From positions 62,001-126,000 of the forward strand of contig JAADGI010000017.1 in the NCBI GenBank assembly GCA_013152415.1: a stretch of DNA of 64,000 nucleotides, in the 5' to 3' direction. Under the pieces are notes generated by a model. That model did not search any database and had not been told where the DNA came from. It was given only the letters and a program-made list of their open reading frames with translations. The position numbers were made by a program, and so were the translations under genes. This document shows, one piece after another, positions 6,923-16,132 of the stretch (position 1 is its first letter; every line of letters starts with the position of its first letter). Origin of the DNA: Gammaproteobacteria bacterium (GTDB lineage: Bacteria > Pseudomonadota > Gammaproteobacteria > HyVt-429).

Positions 6923-9742
6923 ATGACTCCCTCTTCATCACCCAATCCGACAGATGATCGCCAACTGCGTTCACGAGTCAAGTTATTCGGCAACCTGCTG
7001 GGTCAAGTGCTGCACACCCATGCGGGTATCGATGTACTGGCTGCGGTCGAGGCCCTGCGCAAAGGCTATATACGTCTGCGCAAGGAAGAACACCCTGGTC
7101 TACGCCTGAAACTTGACAGGCTAATCGCCAAACTGGATCCCGAAACCCTGACCCATGTTTTACGATCATTCAACATCTATTTCAGCTTGGTGAATACGGC
7201 TGAAGAGGCCCATCATCATCAACAACGCCGACGCCAGGTACGACAGGGCCAATCTTTGTGGACCGGCTCTTTTCACCACACCATCGAAGAATTCAAGGAC
7301 CAGGGTATTACTGCGGAACAATTACAGACCCTGCTAAATAACACGGCCTATATTCCGGTATTCACAGCCCACCCCACCGAAGCAAAACGCCGCACCATAC
7401 TTGAGGCCTTGCGACGCATCTTTCTCACCAGCCAGACACTTGAGGAACCCGGCCTCAACAAGACTCGCCGTGCTGAGATTACCCAGAATCTGAAAAATCA
7501 TATCCAGATACTATGGAAAACAGACGAAGTACGGGTTCACCGGCCTGAGGTGCAGGATGAGATCCGCAATGGCCTGTATTTTTTTCGTGAGTGTTTATTT
7601 CATGCCGTGCCAGAGATATATAGAAATCTGGATCGTGCGATTCATCGTTACTATGGAGGAGACGAAACCGGCAGGCCCCTGATTTCAGTGCCCAGCTTTC
7701 TGCGCTTTGGCTCCTGGATCGGCGGTGATCGCGATGGCAACCCCAATGTAAAACCCCAAACTACAGAATTGGCACTACGCCTACAGTCCCGCGAAGTCCT
7801 TAGCGAATACATAAGGCGTGTTACCGAACTTGGCCATATCCTGACTTACTCCAGCCAGTTGGTAACCCCCTCCCAGGCCCTGCTAAACAGCCTGAGTGTG
7901 GATGAACAGGCTTGCACGGAAGTCTTCAAAGATCGGCCTAACATGTACAGCCATGAGCCCTATCGACGCAAACTACACCTCATGCGTTGTCGCCTGGAAT
8001 GCAATCGACAGGACTGCCAGTCTCGACTCGAGGGCAAAGCTATCACACCGTCTTCAATTGCCTACACCTCAGAACAAGATTTTCTCGACGACTTGGTGCT
8101 CATAAGCGAGTCACTTGTCACCCACGGTGATGGCAATATTGCCGAACGAGAACTGAAGGATCTAATTCGCTCGGTTGAGAGCTTTGGTTTTTACCTGGCT
8201 AAGCTGGACATCCGCCAGGAGTCCAGCCGACACACCGATGCTGTCGGTGAGATCCTCAACCAACTAGGGCTGAGCAACAACTATCACTCACTCCCGGAAT
8301 CACAGCGACTCCAGATTCTGGACTCGGGCTTACGTGAACAGACCGTTCCCGACCTGGACCGGGAATCGCTCAGCGAGGCGAGCCAGGAAACCCTGGCCGT
8401 TTTTGGCGTCATGAATACCATGCGCAGCGAAATCAGCCCACAGGCCTTTGGCAGTTATGTCATCTCAATGACCCACGCCGCCAGCCATATTTTAGAGGTC
8501 ATGTGGCTGGCTCGATTTGCTGGACTTGCCGGACACCAAGGGGGTCAGTGGCACTGTAATATCAACATTTCACCCCTGTTTGAAACCATTGAAGACCTGT
8601 CACACATTGATACGGTACTGTCATCACTGCTGGGCAACACAACCTATGCCGCACTATTAAAAATCTCAGGCAACACCCAGGAGATCATGCTGGGCTACTC
8701 CGACTCCTGCAAGGATGGTGGTATTTTAGCTTCAAGCTGGAATCTCTATGAGGCCCAAAAAAAGATCATCGCACTGGCCAAACAACACAACATCAATTGC
8801 AGACTGTTCCACGGCCGTGGCGGCACCATCGGCCGTGGTGGTGGCCCGACCCACGAATCTATCCTGGCGCAACCCCCCAACACCGTCCAGGGACAAATCA
8901 AGTTTACTGAACAGGGGGAAGTGCTGTCCTATAAATACAGCAACCGTGAGACCTCTATATTTGAACTCACCATGGGTATTACAGGGTTGCTCAAGGCCAG
9001 CTGCGGTATCGTCAAACCCCTGCCCGATGATCGTGGCCCTTACCTGAATATACTGAGTGGGCTTGCCAAATTCGGTGAACAGGCCTACCGCCAACTCACC
9101 GATGATACCGAAGGCTTTCAGGACTACTTTTACGAAGCCAACCCGGTGTCCGAAATAGGGCTGCTCAATATCGGCTCGCGGCCAAGCCACCGTGCCAAAC
9201 AGGACCGCTCCAAGGCCTCTATACGCGCCATACCCTGGGTCTTTGGTTGGGCACAGTCCCGCCACACCCTGCCAGCCTGGTATGGCATCGGTAGCGCACT
9301 GGAACAATGGCGCCGTGAGGGCCCTGATCGTCTGGCTTTGCTACAAACGATGTATCAAGAGTGGCCCTTCTTTCATTCACTGCTTGCCAACACACAAATG
9401 GCCTTATTTAAGGCAGAGATGGATATCGCCCATGCCTACGCCGGACTGTGTGTGGAGGACGCCACCCGCGATCGGGTCTATTCACTGATCCACCAGGAAT
9501 ACCAACGCACCATTACACAAGTGCAGGATGTAACGGGGGTTGACCGGCTTCTGGGTGAAACCCCTGCCCTGGCTCTGTCCCTGAGTCGGCGTGAGCCCTA
9601 TCTGGACCCCATAAATCACATTCAAATCACCCTGCTGGAACGGGTACGGCAAGAAACGGCTGTAACCGAGACCTCCCCTTGGCTCCACCCCCTATTGCGC
9701 TCCATCAATGCCATATCTGCGGGGATGCGCAACACCGGATAG
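6923..9742 (+). CDS. ppc: Phosphoenolpyruvate carboxylase
   Basis: Carboxylates phosphoenolpyruvate with bicarbonate to oxaloacetate, the main anaplerotic step into the TCA cycle. At 939 residues it has full family length. Hallmarks are visible in order: FTAHPTEAKRRT with the catalytic His at residue 150, GSWIGGDRDGNP, GYSDSCKDGG with the lid lysine, FHGRGGTIGRGGGP, and the family-typical C-terminal end MRNTG. The ATG at 6923 is supported by the conserved N-terminal region soon after it. No partner genes adjoin; the gap of 287 bases to the divergent dsbA-like gene holds its promoter. In an autotroph it would feed biosynthesis from C3 products of carbon fixation. Confidence 0.98.
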   Translation: MTPSSSPNPTDDRQLRSRVKLFGNLLGQVLHTHAGIDVLAAVEALRKGYIRLRKEEHPGLRLKLDRLIAKLDPETLTHVLRSFNIYFSLVNTAEEAHHHQQRRRQVRQGQSLWTGSFHHTIEEFKDQGITAEQLQTLLNNTAYIPVFTAHPTEAKRRTILEALRRIFLTSQTLEEPGLNKTRRAEITQNLKNHIQILWKTDEVRVHRPEVQDEIRNGLYFFRECLFHAVPEIYRNLDRAIHRYYGGDETGRPLISVPSFLRFGSWIGGDRDGNPNVKPQTTELALRLQSREVLSEYIRRVTELGHILTYSSQLVTPSQALLNSLSVDEQACTEVFKDRPNMYSHEPYRRKLHLMRCRLECNRQDCQSRLEGKAITPSSIAYTSEQDFLDDLVLISESLVTHGDGNIAERELKDLIRSVESFGFYLAKLDIRQESSRHTDAVGEILNQLGLSNNYHSLPESQRLQILDSGLREQTVPDLDRESLSEASQETLAVFGVMNTMRSEISPQAFGSYVISMTHAASHILEVMWLARFAGLAGHQGGQWHCNINISPLFETIEDLSHIDTVLSSLLGNTTYAALLKISGNTQEIMLGYSDSCKDGGILASSWNLYEAQKKIIALAKQHNINCRLFHGRGGTIGRGGGPTHESILAQPPNTVQGQIKFTEQGEVLSYKYSNRETSIFELTMGITGLLKASCGIVKPLPDDRGPYLNILSGLAKFGEQAYRQLTDDTEGFQDYFYEANPVSEIGLLNIGSRPSHRAKQDRSKASIRAIPWVFGWAQSRHTLPAWYGIGSALEQWRREGPDRLALLQTMYQEWPFFHSLLANTQMALFKAEMDIAHAYAGLCVEDATRDRVYSLIHQEYQRTITQVQDVTGVDRLLGETPALALSLSRREPYLDPINHIQITLLERVRQETAVTETSPWLHPLLRSINAISAGMRNTG

Positions 9743-9766
9743 TCGCAAGGGCTGGATACCTTGAAC

Positions 9767-9795
9767 TTGACACACCGCCCCGACTGTACTATGTT
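9767..9795 (+). promoter_or_regulatory. sigma70 promoter of the tusA-tetR unit
   Basis: A consensus -35 box TTGACA (9767-9772) and a -10 box TATGTT (9790-9795) are separated by 17 bases. The -10 lies inside the palindromic operator, so a bound repressor would block RNA polymerase directly. Confidence 0.75.
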
Positions 9796-9816
9796 AGTGA
9801 ACGTTCACTAACATAG
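9789..9816. promoter_or_regulatory. 28-bp perfect palindromic operator, probably for the TetR regulator
   Basis: The 14-base half site CTATGTTAGTGAAC is followed immediately by its exact complement. The core GTGAACGTTCAC resembles known TetR-family sites. It covers the -10 box of the promoter, 104 bases before the tusA-like start, and a TetR gene is the second gene downstream, which points to autoregulation. Confidence 0.8.
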
Positions 9817-9919
9817 CTTGAGTCCGGGTCTATTGCAGGGGTTTCCCCCGACCTTGGCCCCCTTGAATACCCAGGCTGTCACTTTCCAACCTAACATCCA
9901 TATTCAGGAGAATCTATCC

Positions 9920-10150
9920 ATGGCCGAATTTGATGCCGAGCTTGATGCTCGCGGCTTAAACTGCCCCCTACCCATCCTGCGTGCAAAGAAGGCGATTAAT
10001 GAACTCAACGCAGGACAGATCCTCAAAATCATCGCTACCGATCCGGGGTCGGTGAAAGACTTCGAGGCCTTCTGCAAGCAGACCGGAAACGACCTTATGT
10101 CCTCCGAAGAAACCGGCGGCGAGTTCGTCTTCTCCATCAAAAAGGGTTAG
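9920..10150 (+). CDS. TusA family sulfur carrier protein
   Basis: The 76-residue protein has the TusA/SirA fold signature: LDARGLNCPLPILRAKKAI with the persulfide-carrying Cys in NCPLP, then DPGSVKDFEAFCKQTG and the final strand EFVFSIKKG. TusA-type proteins pass sulfane sulfur as a cysteine persulfide. In sulfur oxidisers they feed the sHdr or Dsr systems, and elsewhere they serve tRNA thiolation. The ATG at 9920 has AGGAG nine bases upstream. The gene sits behind a TetR-type operator and 112 bases ahead of a TetR regulator, so its supply of sulfur carrier appears regulated. DsrE2, a common partner, lies far away at 48.3 kb. Confidence 0.92.
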   Translation: MAEFDAELDARGLNCPLPILRAKKAINELNAGQILKIIATDPGSVKDFEAFCKQTGNDLMSSEETGGEFVFSIKKG

Positions 10151-10262
10151 CCCTCCGGGCTCATGGTGCGCAATCCGCCGACAACAACCGCGGCGGATCG
10201 CGCATCCTCCCAATCTCTCTTCACTACAGCAAACCCACCTTCACTACTTTAAGCCCCTCCAG

Positions 10263-10895
10263 GTGACCAAACGACTCAAGGCAACCGAACGCAGGGCCAC
10301 CATATTGGCAGTGGCCAAAGTATTATTTGCCGATAAGGGTTATCACGGTGTCTCGGTTGACCAGATCGCATCCCGCCTGGGCGTCAGCCCTGCCATTCTC
10401 TATCAGCACTTTGTCTCAAAGGAGGCATTGTTTGAAGCCGTGCTCACAGATATTGCCGGCAGAAGGGAAAGTTACGTTGATGCTGTGGTACAAGAACCCC
10501 ATGATTTCGCCAGTGTGCTCATTCGGATGGCCCGTATCTATGTGAACAGTGTTGCCCGGGACCCCGACTATCTGATCATGGAAATGCACAGCGTACTCGA
10601 AGGCTCTACAGTGGCCAAACAATTTTTTGAGAACCGCTGGAAATCTTTTTCTGATTACATCGAATTTAGTCTCGCCGAGTTGAACAAGGACGGCAAAGTC
10701 AATGCTGTCAATCCAAAGGCAGCGAGCCTCATGTTCCAGGGCATGTTACGTGAGGCGCTCTACGCCAAGTGTATCTATAAATCAGAACAATACCGGGATT
10801 TTGATCTCGAAAACCTGATCCATCATCTAATCGTATTATTCCTCAATGCCATCGGCTACCAGGAAAAACCTGCTCAGTTGAAAAAAACAGCCTGA
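10263..10895 (+). CDS. TetR/AcrR family transcriptional regulator
   Basis: The 210-residue protein opens with a classic TetR helix-turn-helix: ATILAVAKVLFADKGYHGVS, then VDQIASRLGVSPAILYQHFVSKEALFEAVL. The variable C-terminal ligand-binding domain follows. It most likely binds the perfect palindrome at 9789-9816 and represses its own unit with tusA. The ligand is unknown. Start is a GTG at 10263 with a weak ribosome site, chosen because the HTH begins at the usual distance. The 200 bases after its stop show no gene. Confidence 0.93.
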   Translation: MTKRLKATERRATILAVAKVLFADKGYHGVSVDQIASRLGVSPAILYQHFVSKEALFEAVLTDIAGRRESYVDAVVQEPHDFASVLIRMARIYVNSVARDPDYLIMEMHSVLEGSTVAKQFFENRWKSFSDYIEFSLAELNKDGKVNAVNPKAASLMFQGMLREALYAKCIYKSEQYRDFDLENLIHHLIVLFLNAIGYQEKPAQLKKTA

Positions 10896-11097
10896 ATAGC
10901 ACCCCATCCACATTACTGCCCAGCGGTAGAACGCTATCGGCCACGTTGGCAATACCATCAACTCACAAGGCCGTGCTATGCAACTGGATCACCGCTATTG
11001 TGTCCTGGCCTGTGCAAAGTTTTATTACACTTAACATACCCAAGCGCCTACACTTATAACTAACCGCTGGCACACAAAAACCACGACAACTATTACT

Positions 11098-11400
11098 ATG
11101 GACCCCCTGCTCGGATTGATTATCTTCGCCGCCCTGCTGTGGCTGTGGCACAACAATCTACGTGCCAGGGAGTTGGCGATAGCGAGCGCCCGCCGTATGT
11201 GTCAAAACGCGGATGTCCAGCTGTTGGATGCCACCGTGGTACTAAGCTGGTGGGGCATCAGACGACGAGGCAGGCGATTCTTTCTGTGCCGCCTGTATTA
11301 TTTTGACTATACTAATTCCGGTGTTGAGCGCCGTCGGGGAGTGATCACCCTCATTGGCCAACAACTGGACACGGTACAACAACTGCCCGACACCCATTAG
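11098..11400 (+). CDS. DUF3301 family small membrane protein
   Basis: The 100-residue product has one N-terminal membrane helix (LLGLIIFAALLWLWHN), then RARELAIASARRMCQNADVQLLDATV, a basic stretch (GIRRRGRRFF) and a beta-rich end with RRRGVITLIGQQLDTVQQL. This pattern is the DUF3301 family of gammaproteobacteria, whose function is not known. The polar domain should face the cytoplasm or periplasm from a single anchor; topology is not resolved. It stands alone between tetR and the converging JAMM protease gene. Confidence 0.82.
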   Translation: MDPLLGLIIFAALLWLWHNNLRARELAIASARRMCQNADVQLLDATVVLSWWGIRRRGRRFFLCRLYYFDYTNSGVERRRGVITLIGQQLDTVQQLPDTH

Positions 11401-11559
11401 CTTCGAGATTTTGATGCTCTGAAATAAATACGGTGGCCATGAAGTTGCATCGACCAATTGCCCCCCGGCAAAACCACCATTGCGTCATCAATGGCGTTAA
11501 GGTTACAACAATCTTTCTCCTTTACATCTTGCGGCCTGCGCATTTAAACCCGTCGACAG

Positions 11560-11979
11560 CTACGGAGCTCCCACTTCGATATCCACCTGAACAAAAACAC
11601 CATTGATCATCCGGTAGGCCCCCAGTGCAAAACTGCCCTGGCCCTGCAAAAAGATGATCAAGCAATAGGCTTGCGGGTATTGGTGCCGGCTGATATCACG
11701 TTCTGAAGGTTGCGCAGAACCATTAGGATGGGAGTGATAGATCGCAAACAATTCTTCACCTTGCTGGCGCATGTTGCGAAACGCGTCTATCAGTTGGCGG
11801 GGGTCCATTTCGAAGCGGTGGCAGGCTTCATCTGCCACATTGTTAATGGGATATGGGTTGGCGACAACCCCGTCCCGGACGGCCAGTAGCCCACAGATTT
11901 CTTTTTCCGGCGATACCTGGGCATGATTATAGAGCGTATCAACAATGACTGTGGGCAAATGAATACTATCGACGGTCAC
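11560..11979 (-). CDS. JAMM/MPN (M67 family) metallopeptidase
   Basis: The 139-residue protein carries a JAMM zinc-protease motif: a glutamate in KEICGLL near residue 27, then YHSHPNG, SAQPSERD with the zinc-binding histidines and aspartate. Bacterial members cleave isopeptide or thioester-linked ubiquitin-like sulfur carriers, as Mec does with CysO in Mycobacterium, or process ThiS/MoaD-like proteins. The start is set at the GTG at 11979 because its GTGA overlaps the TGA of moeB by 4 bases, a sign of translational coupling; the longer frame from 12027 would intrude 52 bases into moeB. No ubiquitin-like carrier gene is visible beside it. Confidence 0.85.
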   Translation of the reverse strand: MTVDSIHLPTVIVDTLYNHAQVSPEKEICGLLAVRDGVVANPYPINNVADEACHRFEMDPRQLIDAFRNMRQQGEELFAIYHSHPNGSAQPSERDISRHQYPQAYCLIIFLQGQGSFALGAYRMINGVFVQVDIEVGAP

Positions 11980-12716
11980 GAGCACACCGGACACTTGGGG
12001 TCCTTTGCCAACTTCACGGTGCGCCATTCCATGCGCTCGGCATCAAGCAGCATCACTCGCCCCACCAAAGGTGACCCAATATCGAGCAAGACCTTGATGG
12101 TCTCAGTGGCTTGAATGGACCCCATAATTCCCACCACTGAGCCCATCACCCCGGTCTCAGAACAAGTCTCGGCCAACTCCTCCGTATCTTCATAGAGACA
12201 GCGATAACAAGGGCTGTCGTCCCGGTCGAGGCGAAACACCGATACCTGACCTTCCATACGGATCACCGCCGCTGAGACGAGGGGTTTGGCCTGCTGTTTA
12301 CAGACGCGATTGAGTTGAAAGCGGGTGGTAAAATTATCACTGGCATCCACTACAATATCGACACCGTGCACAAGCTCGGCAAGCAGATCGTCATCGAGCC
12401 TCTCTTTGTAGACCCTGACAACGATCTCCGGATTCAAGGCCTCAAGATGGTGGCGTGCTGCATCCACCTTGTCTCGGCCCACATCGCTGGTAGTAAACAG
12501 TATTTGCCTTTGTAAATTACTGAGGTCCACCTGGTCATCATCACTGAGTATCAACTCACCCACACCGCTGGCAGCCAGGTACATGGCCACCGGTGAACCC
12601 AGCCCCCCCATGCCTACGATGAGCACCGCTGCTTGGTGCAGACGGATCTGCCCCTCAATACCACATTGGGGCAACATGATCTGGCGGCTGTAGCGCAATA
12701 ATTGTTCGTCATCCAT
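11976..12716 (-). CDS. moeB: MoeB/ThiF/HesA family E1-like adenylyltransferase
   Basis: The 246-residue protein activates the C-terminal glycine of a ubiquitin-fold sulfur carrier (MoaD, ThiS or a relative) by adenylation. Visible features are the start RYSRQIMLPQCGIEGQ, the nucleotide loop GMGGLGSPVAMYLAASGVG, the DDDQVDLSNLQRQILF segment, the TCSETGVMGSVVG region, and two CxxC zinc pairs (CYRC and CPVC). ATG at 12716 is well placed. The gene is translationally coupled to a JAMM protease. MoaD/MoaE or ThiS are not nearby, so the carrier it charges cannot be told from context. Confidence 0.9.
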   Translation of the reverse strand: MDDEQLLRYSRQIMLPQCGIEGQIRLHQAAVLIVGMGGLGSPVAMYLAASGVGELILSDDDQVDLSNLQRQILFTTSDVGRDKVDAARHHLEALNPEIVVRVYKERLDDDLLAELVHGVDIVVDASDNFTTRFQLNRVCKQQAKPLVSAAVIRMEGQVSVFRLDRDDSPCYRCLYEDTEELAETCSETGVMGSVVGIMGSIQATETIKVLLDIGSPLVGRVMLLDAERMEWRTVKLAKDPKCPVCS

Positions 12717-13049
12717 TATCTAAAACCTCGGTGTCAATTGCGGAGTGGATTCCGGCAGGGCTGCGCCCAAGCATAGCAATGAGCCTATTCCAATGCCCAC
12801 AACAACAATCAAATGGGCTCAGTTGGATGGCTCAATTCTGGACTTTATCCGCCATCAAAGCCTTCAGGATAAGCCCGTCCAACCCCCGAAGCCCCACCGC
12901 CTGGCCGCAGGGACCACCCAACCCCTACCTAATAAGGTGAAACAACTTTACATTTAACCGACAAGCCGCTAAATATGTTAAATAAATTCGTATTTTGGGC
13001 AATGTATTTGGCATTTGGGCCTGGTGAATTGATAAAGGAGTAACGGAAC
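12717..13049. other. Intergenic region between moeB and the subtilase gene
   Basis: The gap of 333 bases holds the divergent promoters. A frame at 12745-12957 could encode a 70-residue Pro/Gln-rich peptide, but it has no convincing ribosome site or recognised family. The last 100 bases are AT-rich and end in a strong AAAGGAG site before 13050. Confidence 0.5.
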
Positions 13050-15173
13050 ATGCGTGGGGGTGGATCGATACATATTTTGGCTAGAGCCACTTGGCTCGTG
13101 CTGTGGGCACTCTTTTTGCCTTTTGGCAGCGCCCAAGGTGCGGCGCAGATTGCCATTATTGATACCGGCGTCAGCATTACCAACGAACTGGCCGGCAAAA
13201 TCTCCAGTGGTGGGTTTAATTTTGTAGACAACAACTCGGATACCACCGACCTCGACGGTCACGGCACCATTGTCGCCACCATTGCCCTGCAAACCGCCGG
13301 TAGTGCAGAGATTCTGCCCATCAGGGTCCTGTCTACCTTTGGGGGCACTGCAGTAGACATCAACGGCGGTATCCGGCATGCCGCAGCCCGATCTCAAGTC
13401 AGGGTATTGAACCTGAGCCTGGGTGGCCCCTACACGGACCCTGGCATAGCCCGGGCCCTACTCGATTCAGCCCGAGCCGGTCAGATTGTGGTCATCGCCG
13501 CCGGTAACGGTGTAACAGGGGACAGTGGAAATACGCAAGGACTCCCGAACCCCGTATTTCCAGCCCAGCATGCTGCAACCCTGGGGGGACTCGGGATCAT
13601 TGCCGGGGCATTAAATGCCACAGGATCAATCGCCGATTACAGTAACCGCGCCGGAGATTTCAAGGATGTCTACATGGTGGCCAACGGTGTCTTCGGAGGT
13701 TTTGACCCGATAAATTTTCCCACTGACCCTACCATCGGAACAGAGGGGACATCCTTCGCCGCCCCTCGGATATCGGGTGCGGCCCTGGCCATTCTCAATG
13801 CGGCCCCCCATCTAACCGGTAATCAGGTGGTGGAAATCCTGTTTTCTACTGCGACCGACCTCGGTGCAGCAGGAGTGGACAGCGTCTATGGCCAAGGCGC
13901 CCTCAACCTCACTGCGGCCCTGGCACCTGTTGGTGGCATAGCCGCCCCCACCGCAAGCAAGACCAATGGCGGGAGCGTGCCTGTTGTCGCTTCCGCGCTA
14001 CTGGTCGGTGCCGCAGCCTACGCCTTTTTACAGCGCAACCCTAAGGCCAAGTCCGCTCTTGTCCTGGACCAATACGAAAGGCCCTATGTGATTGACTTGG
14101 GCAAAATGACCCAGGCCCGGGATGATAAACCCGGATTACAGGCCTTAATGAGTTCCTTCCGCTATGAAAACGCATGGATGGATGTGCCAGTGGGTAGTCG
14201 ACACACATTGAGTATTCGCGCCGCCAGCATAAAAGACATCCAGACATTTAATGCCTCTGATTATTTTGCGAACCGCAGAGAAAATGAAGAACGCCGCCCG
14301 GATGTGGCCATGTCAATTAGCGGCAAGCCTTCTAAAAACCTGCAGTACCGCTTCGATCTGAATCAAGATCCACGCAAGGGTTATGGCGCCTTGGGTATTC
14401 AGTCCAAGACCTACACCCAATTCCTGTCAGAACGTACTTTTACCGCACCCTATATGGGGTTCGCCGATCGTGGCAACAGTATGCACGTCGGTTACAAACT
14501 GGGTTCTCGTTCACACCTAAAACTGGGCTTGGCAAGTATCAACGATGGACTTGTCAACGGGCTAAAAAGCTCGGCTATGATGATGGAAGGTTCTTATCAG
14601 TTATCCGATGCCGCCACCCTTTCCCTGCAACTGGGCCAGCTGTCCGAGCAAGGCAGCTTGTTTGGGGGCTCCTCTGGCGGTGTGTTCGGTGTCGACAGCA
14701 CCAATACCTCCGCAGTAGGAATCAACGGCCGCTATCAAATAACCGATAATATGGCCGTCATCGGCAGCTATACCCGTGGATACACCAAGGTGGTCGATGC
14801 CAAAAACAGCCTGTTGCACAATTTCTCATCGGTCCAAAGCCAGGCCTACGGCATGGGTCTGGTTGCCAATGATGTGTGGCGAGGGGGCGATCGGTTTGGG
14901 CTCGCAGTATCACGGCCACTACGGATCATCGGCGGTAAAGTCGACTTCACTGTACCCCAGGCCCGAGATATCGCAGGTAATGTGTACTCGGAAACAGATC
15001 GTGTCAGCCTAAGACCGGAAGGTAACGAACTCGATCTGGAAGCGTCTTACAACTGGACCGTGGGCAAGAAAACACACCTGGCCACCTACTTCCTGTATCA
15101 AAACGAGCCCCTAAACCTCAAGGATAACGGCAGGAGCCGAACCCTGTACGGTGTCATACGTCGAGCTTTCTGA
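13050..15173 (+). CDS. S8 subtilisin-like serine protease, probable autotransporter
   Basis: The 707-residue product has a signal peptide (LARATWLVLWALFLPFGSAQG) and a compact subtilase domain with Asp in IAIIDTGV, His in DLDGHGTIVA, the oxyanion-region stretch IAAGNGV and Ser in EGTSFAAPRISGA. After about residue 290 comes a hydrophobic stretch (VPVVASALLVGAAAYAFL), then a linker and a C-terminal region of alternating strands ending in a terminal Phe (YGVIRRAF), as in outer-membrane barrels. It is therefore likely a surface or secreted autotransporter protease. The catalytic Asp lies within about 10 residues of the predicted cleavage site, so there is no N-terminal pro-domain. The AAAGGAG site fixes the start. 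Confidence 0.85.
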   Translation: MRGGGSIHILARATWLVLWALFLPFGSAQGAAQIAIIDTGVSITNELAGKISSGGFNFVDNNSDTTDLDGHGTIVATIALQTAGSAEILPIRVLSTFGGTAVDINGGIRHAAARSQVRVLNLSLGGPYTDPGIARALLDSARAGQIVVIAAGNGVTGDSGNTQGLPNPVFPAQHAATLGGLGIIAGALNATGSIADYSNRAGDFKDVYMVANGVFGGFDPINFPTDPTIGTEGTSFAAPRISGAALAILNAAPHLTGNQVVEILFSTATDLGAAGVDSVYGQGALNLTAALAPVGGIAAPTASKTNGGSVPVVASALLVGAAAYAFLQRNPKAKSALVLDQYERPYVIDLGKMTQARDDKPGLQALMSSFRYENAWMDVPVGSRHTLSIRAASIKDIQTFNASDYFANRRENEERRPDVAMSISGKPSKNLQYRFDLNQDPRKGYGALGIQSKTYTQFLSERTFTAPYMGFADRGNSMHVGYKLGSRSHLKLGLASINDGLVNGLKSSAMMMEGSYQLSDAATLSLQLGQLSEQGSLFGGSSGGVFGVDSTNTSAVGINGRYQITDNMAVIGSYTRGYTKVVDAKNSLLHNFSSVQSQAYGMGLVANDVWRGGDRFGLAVSRPLRIIGGKVDFTVPQARDIAGNVYSETDRVSLRPEGNELDLEASYNWTVGKKTHLATYFLYQNEPLNLKDNGRSRTLYGVIRRAF

Positions 15174-15189
15174 GCTCACTTACACTAAT

Positions 15190-15210
15190 GAAAACGAAAG
15201 TTAGCCGACA
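15190..15210 (+). repeat. Dispersed intergenic repeat, partial copy A
   Basis: These 21 bases (GAAAACGAAAGTTAGCCGAC plus A) are identical to 34730-34750, where they form the left arm of a hairpin. The copy starts 17 bases after the subtilase stop, and its right arm is degenerate or lost. The rest of 15174-15389 shows no gene. Confidence 0.75.
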
Positions 15211-15389
15211 CCCTTCATCAGCACATACAGCAGCGGAGACGCTTGACCGACTGTGTTCCCGTTGATCATGGTCACATGACATCAAGACTGATTCGGTGAA
15301 GCCCGCTCTCGCTTCCACCCCACAAATGAATACCAGAACCTGAAGCCCCTGCGTTAAAACAATCAACGCACGACCGCCCAAATAATGGG

Positions 15390-15917
15390 CTACCCCTGGC
15401 GATCAGGCCTGCCATTAAAAAGCAAAGGGGCGAGCTCCAGAAGTGCATGCTGATAAACTTCACGCTTGAATTTAACTATCTCATCCAGTGGAAACCAATA
15501 ATTCACCCAACACCACTGATCAAACTCTGGGCGCTCGCTGGCATTCAGACAAATTGCCGACTCATCAGCAGTCAACTTGAGCAAATACCAACGTTGCTTC
15601 TGGCCCCGAAATACCTGTTTGCAACCGCTGCGTTGATATCGTTCTGGCAAATCATATCGTAACCAGTCACGAGTGCGCCCAATAACGTGAACTTTCATTT
15701 CACTAAGGCCCGTTTCTTCTTGCAGTTCCCGAAACATAGCCTGCTCCGAAGTCTCGTCTGCCTGAATCCCACCCTGGGGAAATTGCCAACCATCATGCCG
15801 AATCCGACGCGCCCAAAATACCTGGCCTTGGGGATTGGAAAGTACAATACCTACATTGCGCCGATAGCCATCGGCATCCAGGGTTTGATCTTCTGGGTAA
15901 GTCTGAACCATTGCCAT
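15390..15917 (-). CDS. rppH: RNA pyrophosphohydrolase (Nudix)
   Basis: RppH removes pyrophosphate from 5'-triphosphorylated RNA and triggers RNase E-dependent mRNA decay. The protein shows DADGYRRNVGIVL near the start, WQFPQGGIQ and the Nudix box GGIQADETSEQAMFRELQEE, then WLRYDLPERY and GQKQRWYLLKL, all typical of RppH. Start is uncertain: ATG at 15917 is given, but ATG at 15911 has a better-spaced GAG, and GTG/TTG at 15932/15935 are possible; the family usually begins only a few residues before DGYR. It diverges from the HAD phosphatase at 16133, a common arrangement in gammaproteobacteria. Confidence 0.94.
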   Translation of the reverse strand: MAMVQTYPEDQTLDADGYRRNVGIVLSNPQGQVFWARRIRHDGWQFPQGGIQADETSEQAMFRELQEETGLSEMKVHVIGRTRDWLRYDLPERYQRSGCKQVFRGQKQRWYLLKLTADESAICLNASERPEFDQWCWVNYWFPLDEIVKFKREVYQHALLELAPLLFNGRPDRQG

Positions 15918-16132
15918 GCTCGCAGGTAGCACCAATATCCATTCATCTTCTGTTATTCATATGGGAAATTCAAGCCACCCGGCAAGGATACCGGGCGCGG
16001 CACCGTCATCGCAGCAAACACCTGCCACCCTGTCTCTGTCACCGCCACCCACAGGACTATGCCGACAAGCCGGTTTCTAAATATCCTGTTAGAATGCCGC
16101 CTCCAATATAGAAGCCAGAGAAACCACCCACA

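Noticed and set aside
8732-9307. 191-codon frame antisense to ppc
   Set aside because: Lies wholly within a fully conserved ppc; no start signal.
12745-12957. Possible 70-residue peptide before the subtilase gene
   Set aside because: No clear ribosome site, no family, and it sits where a promoter is needed.
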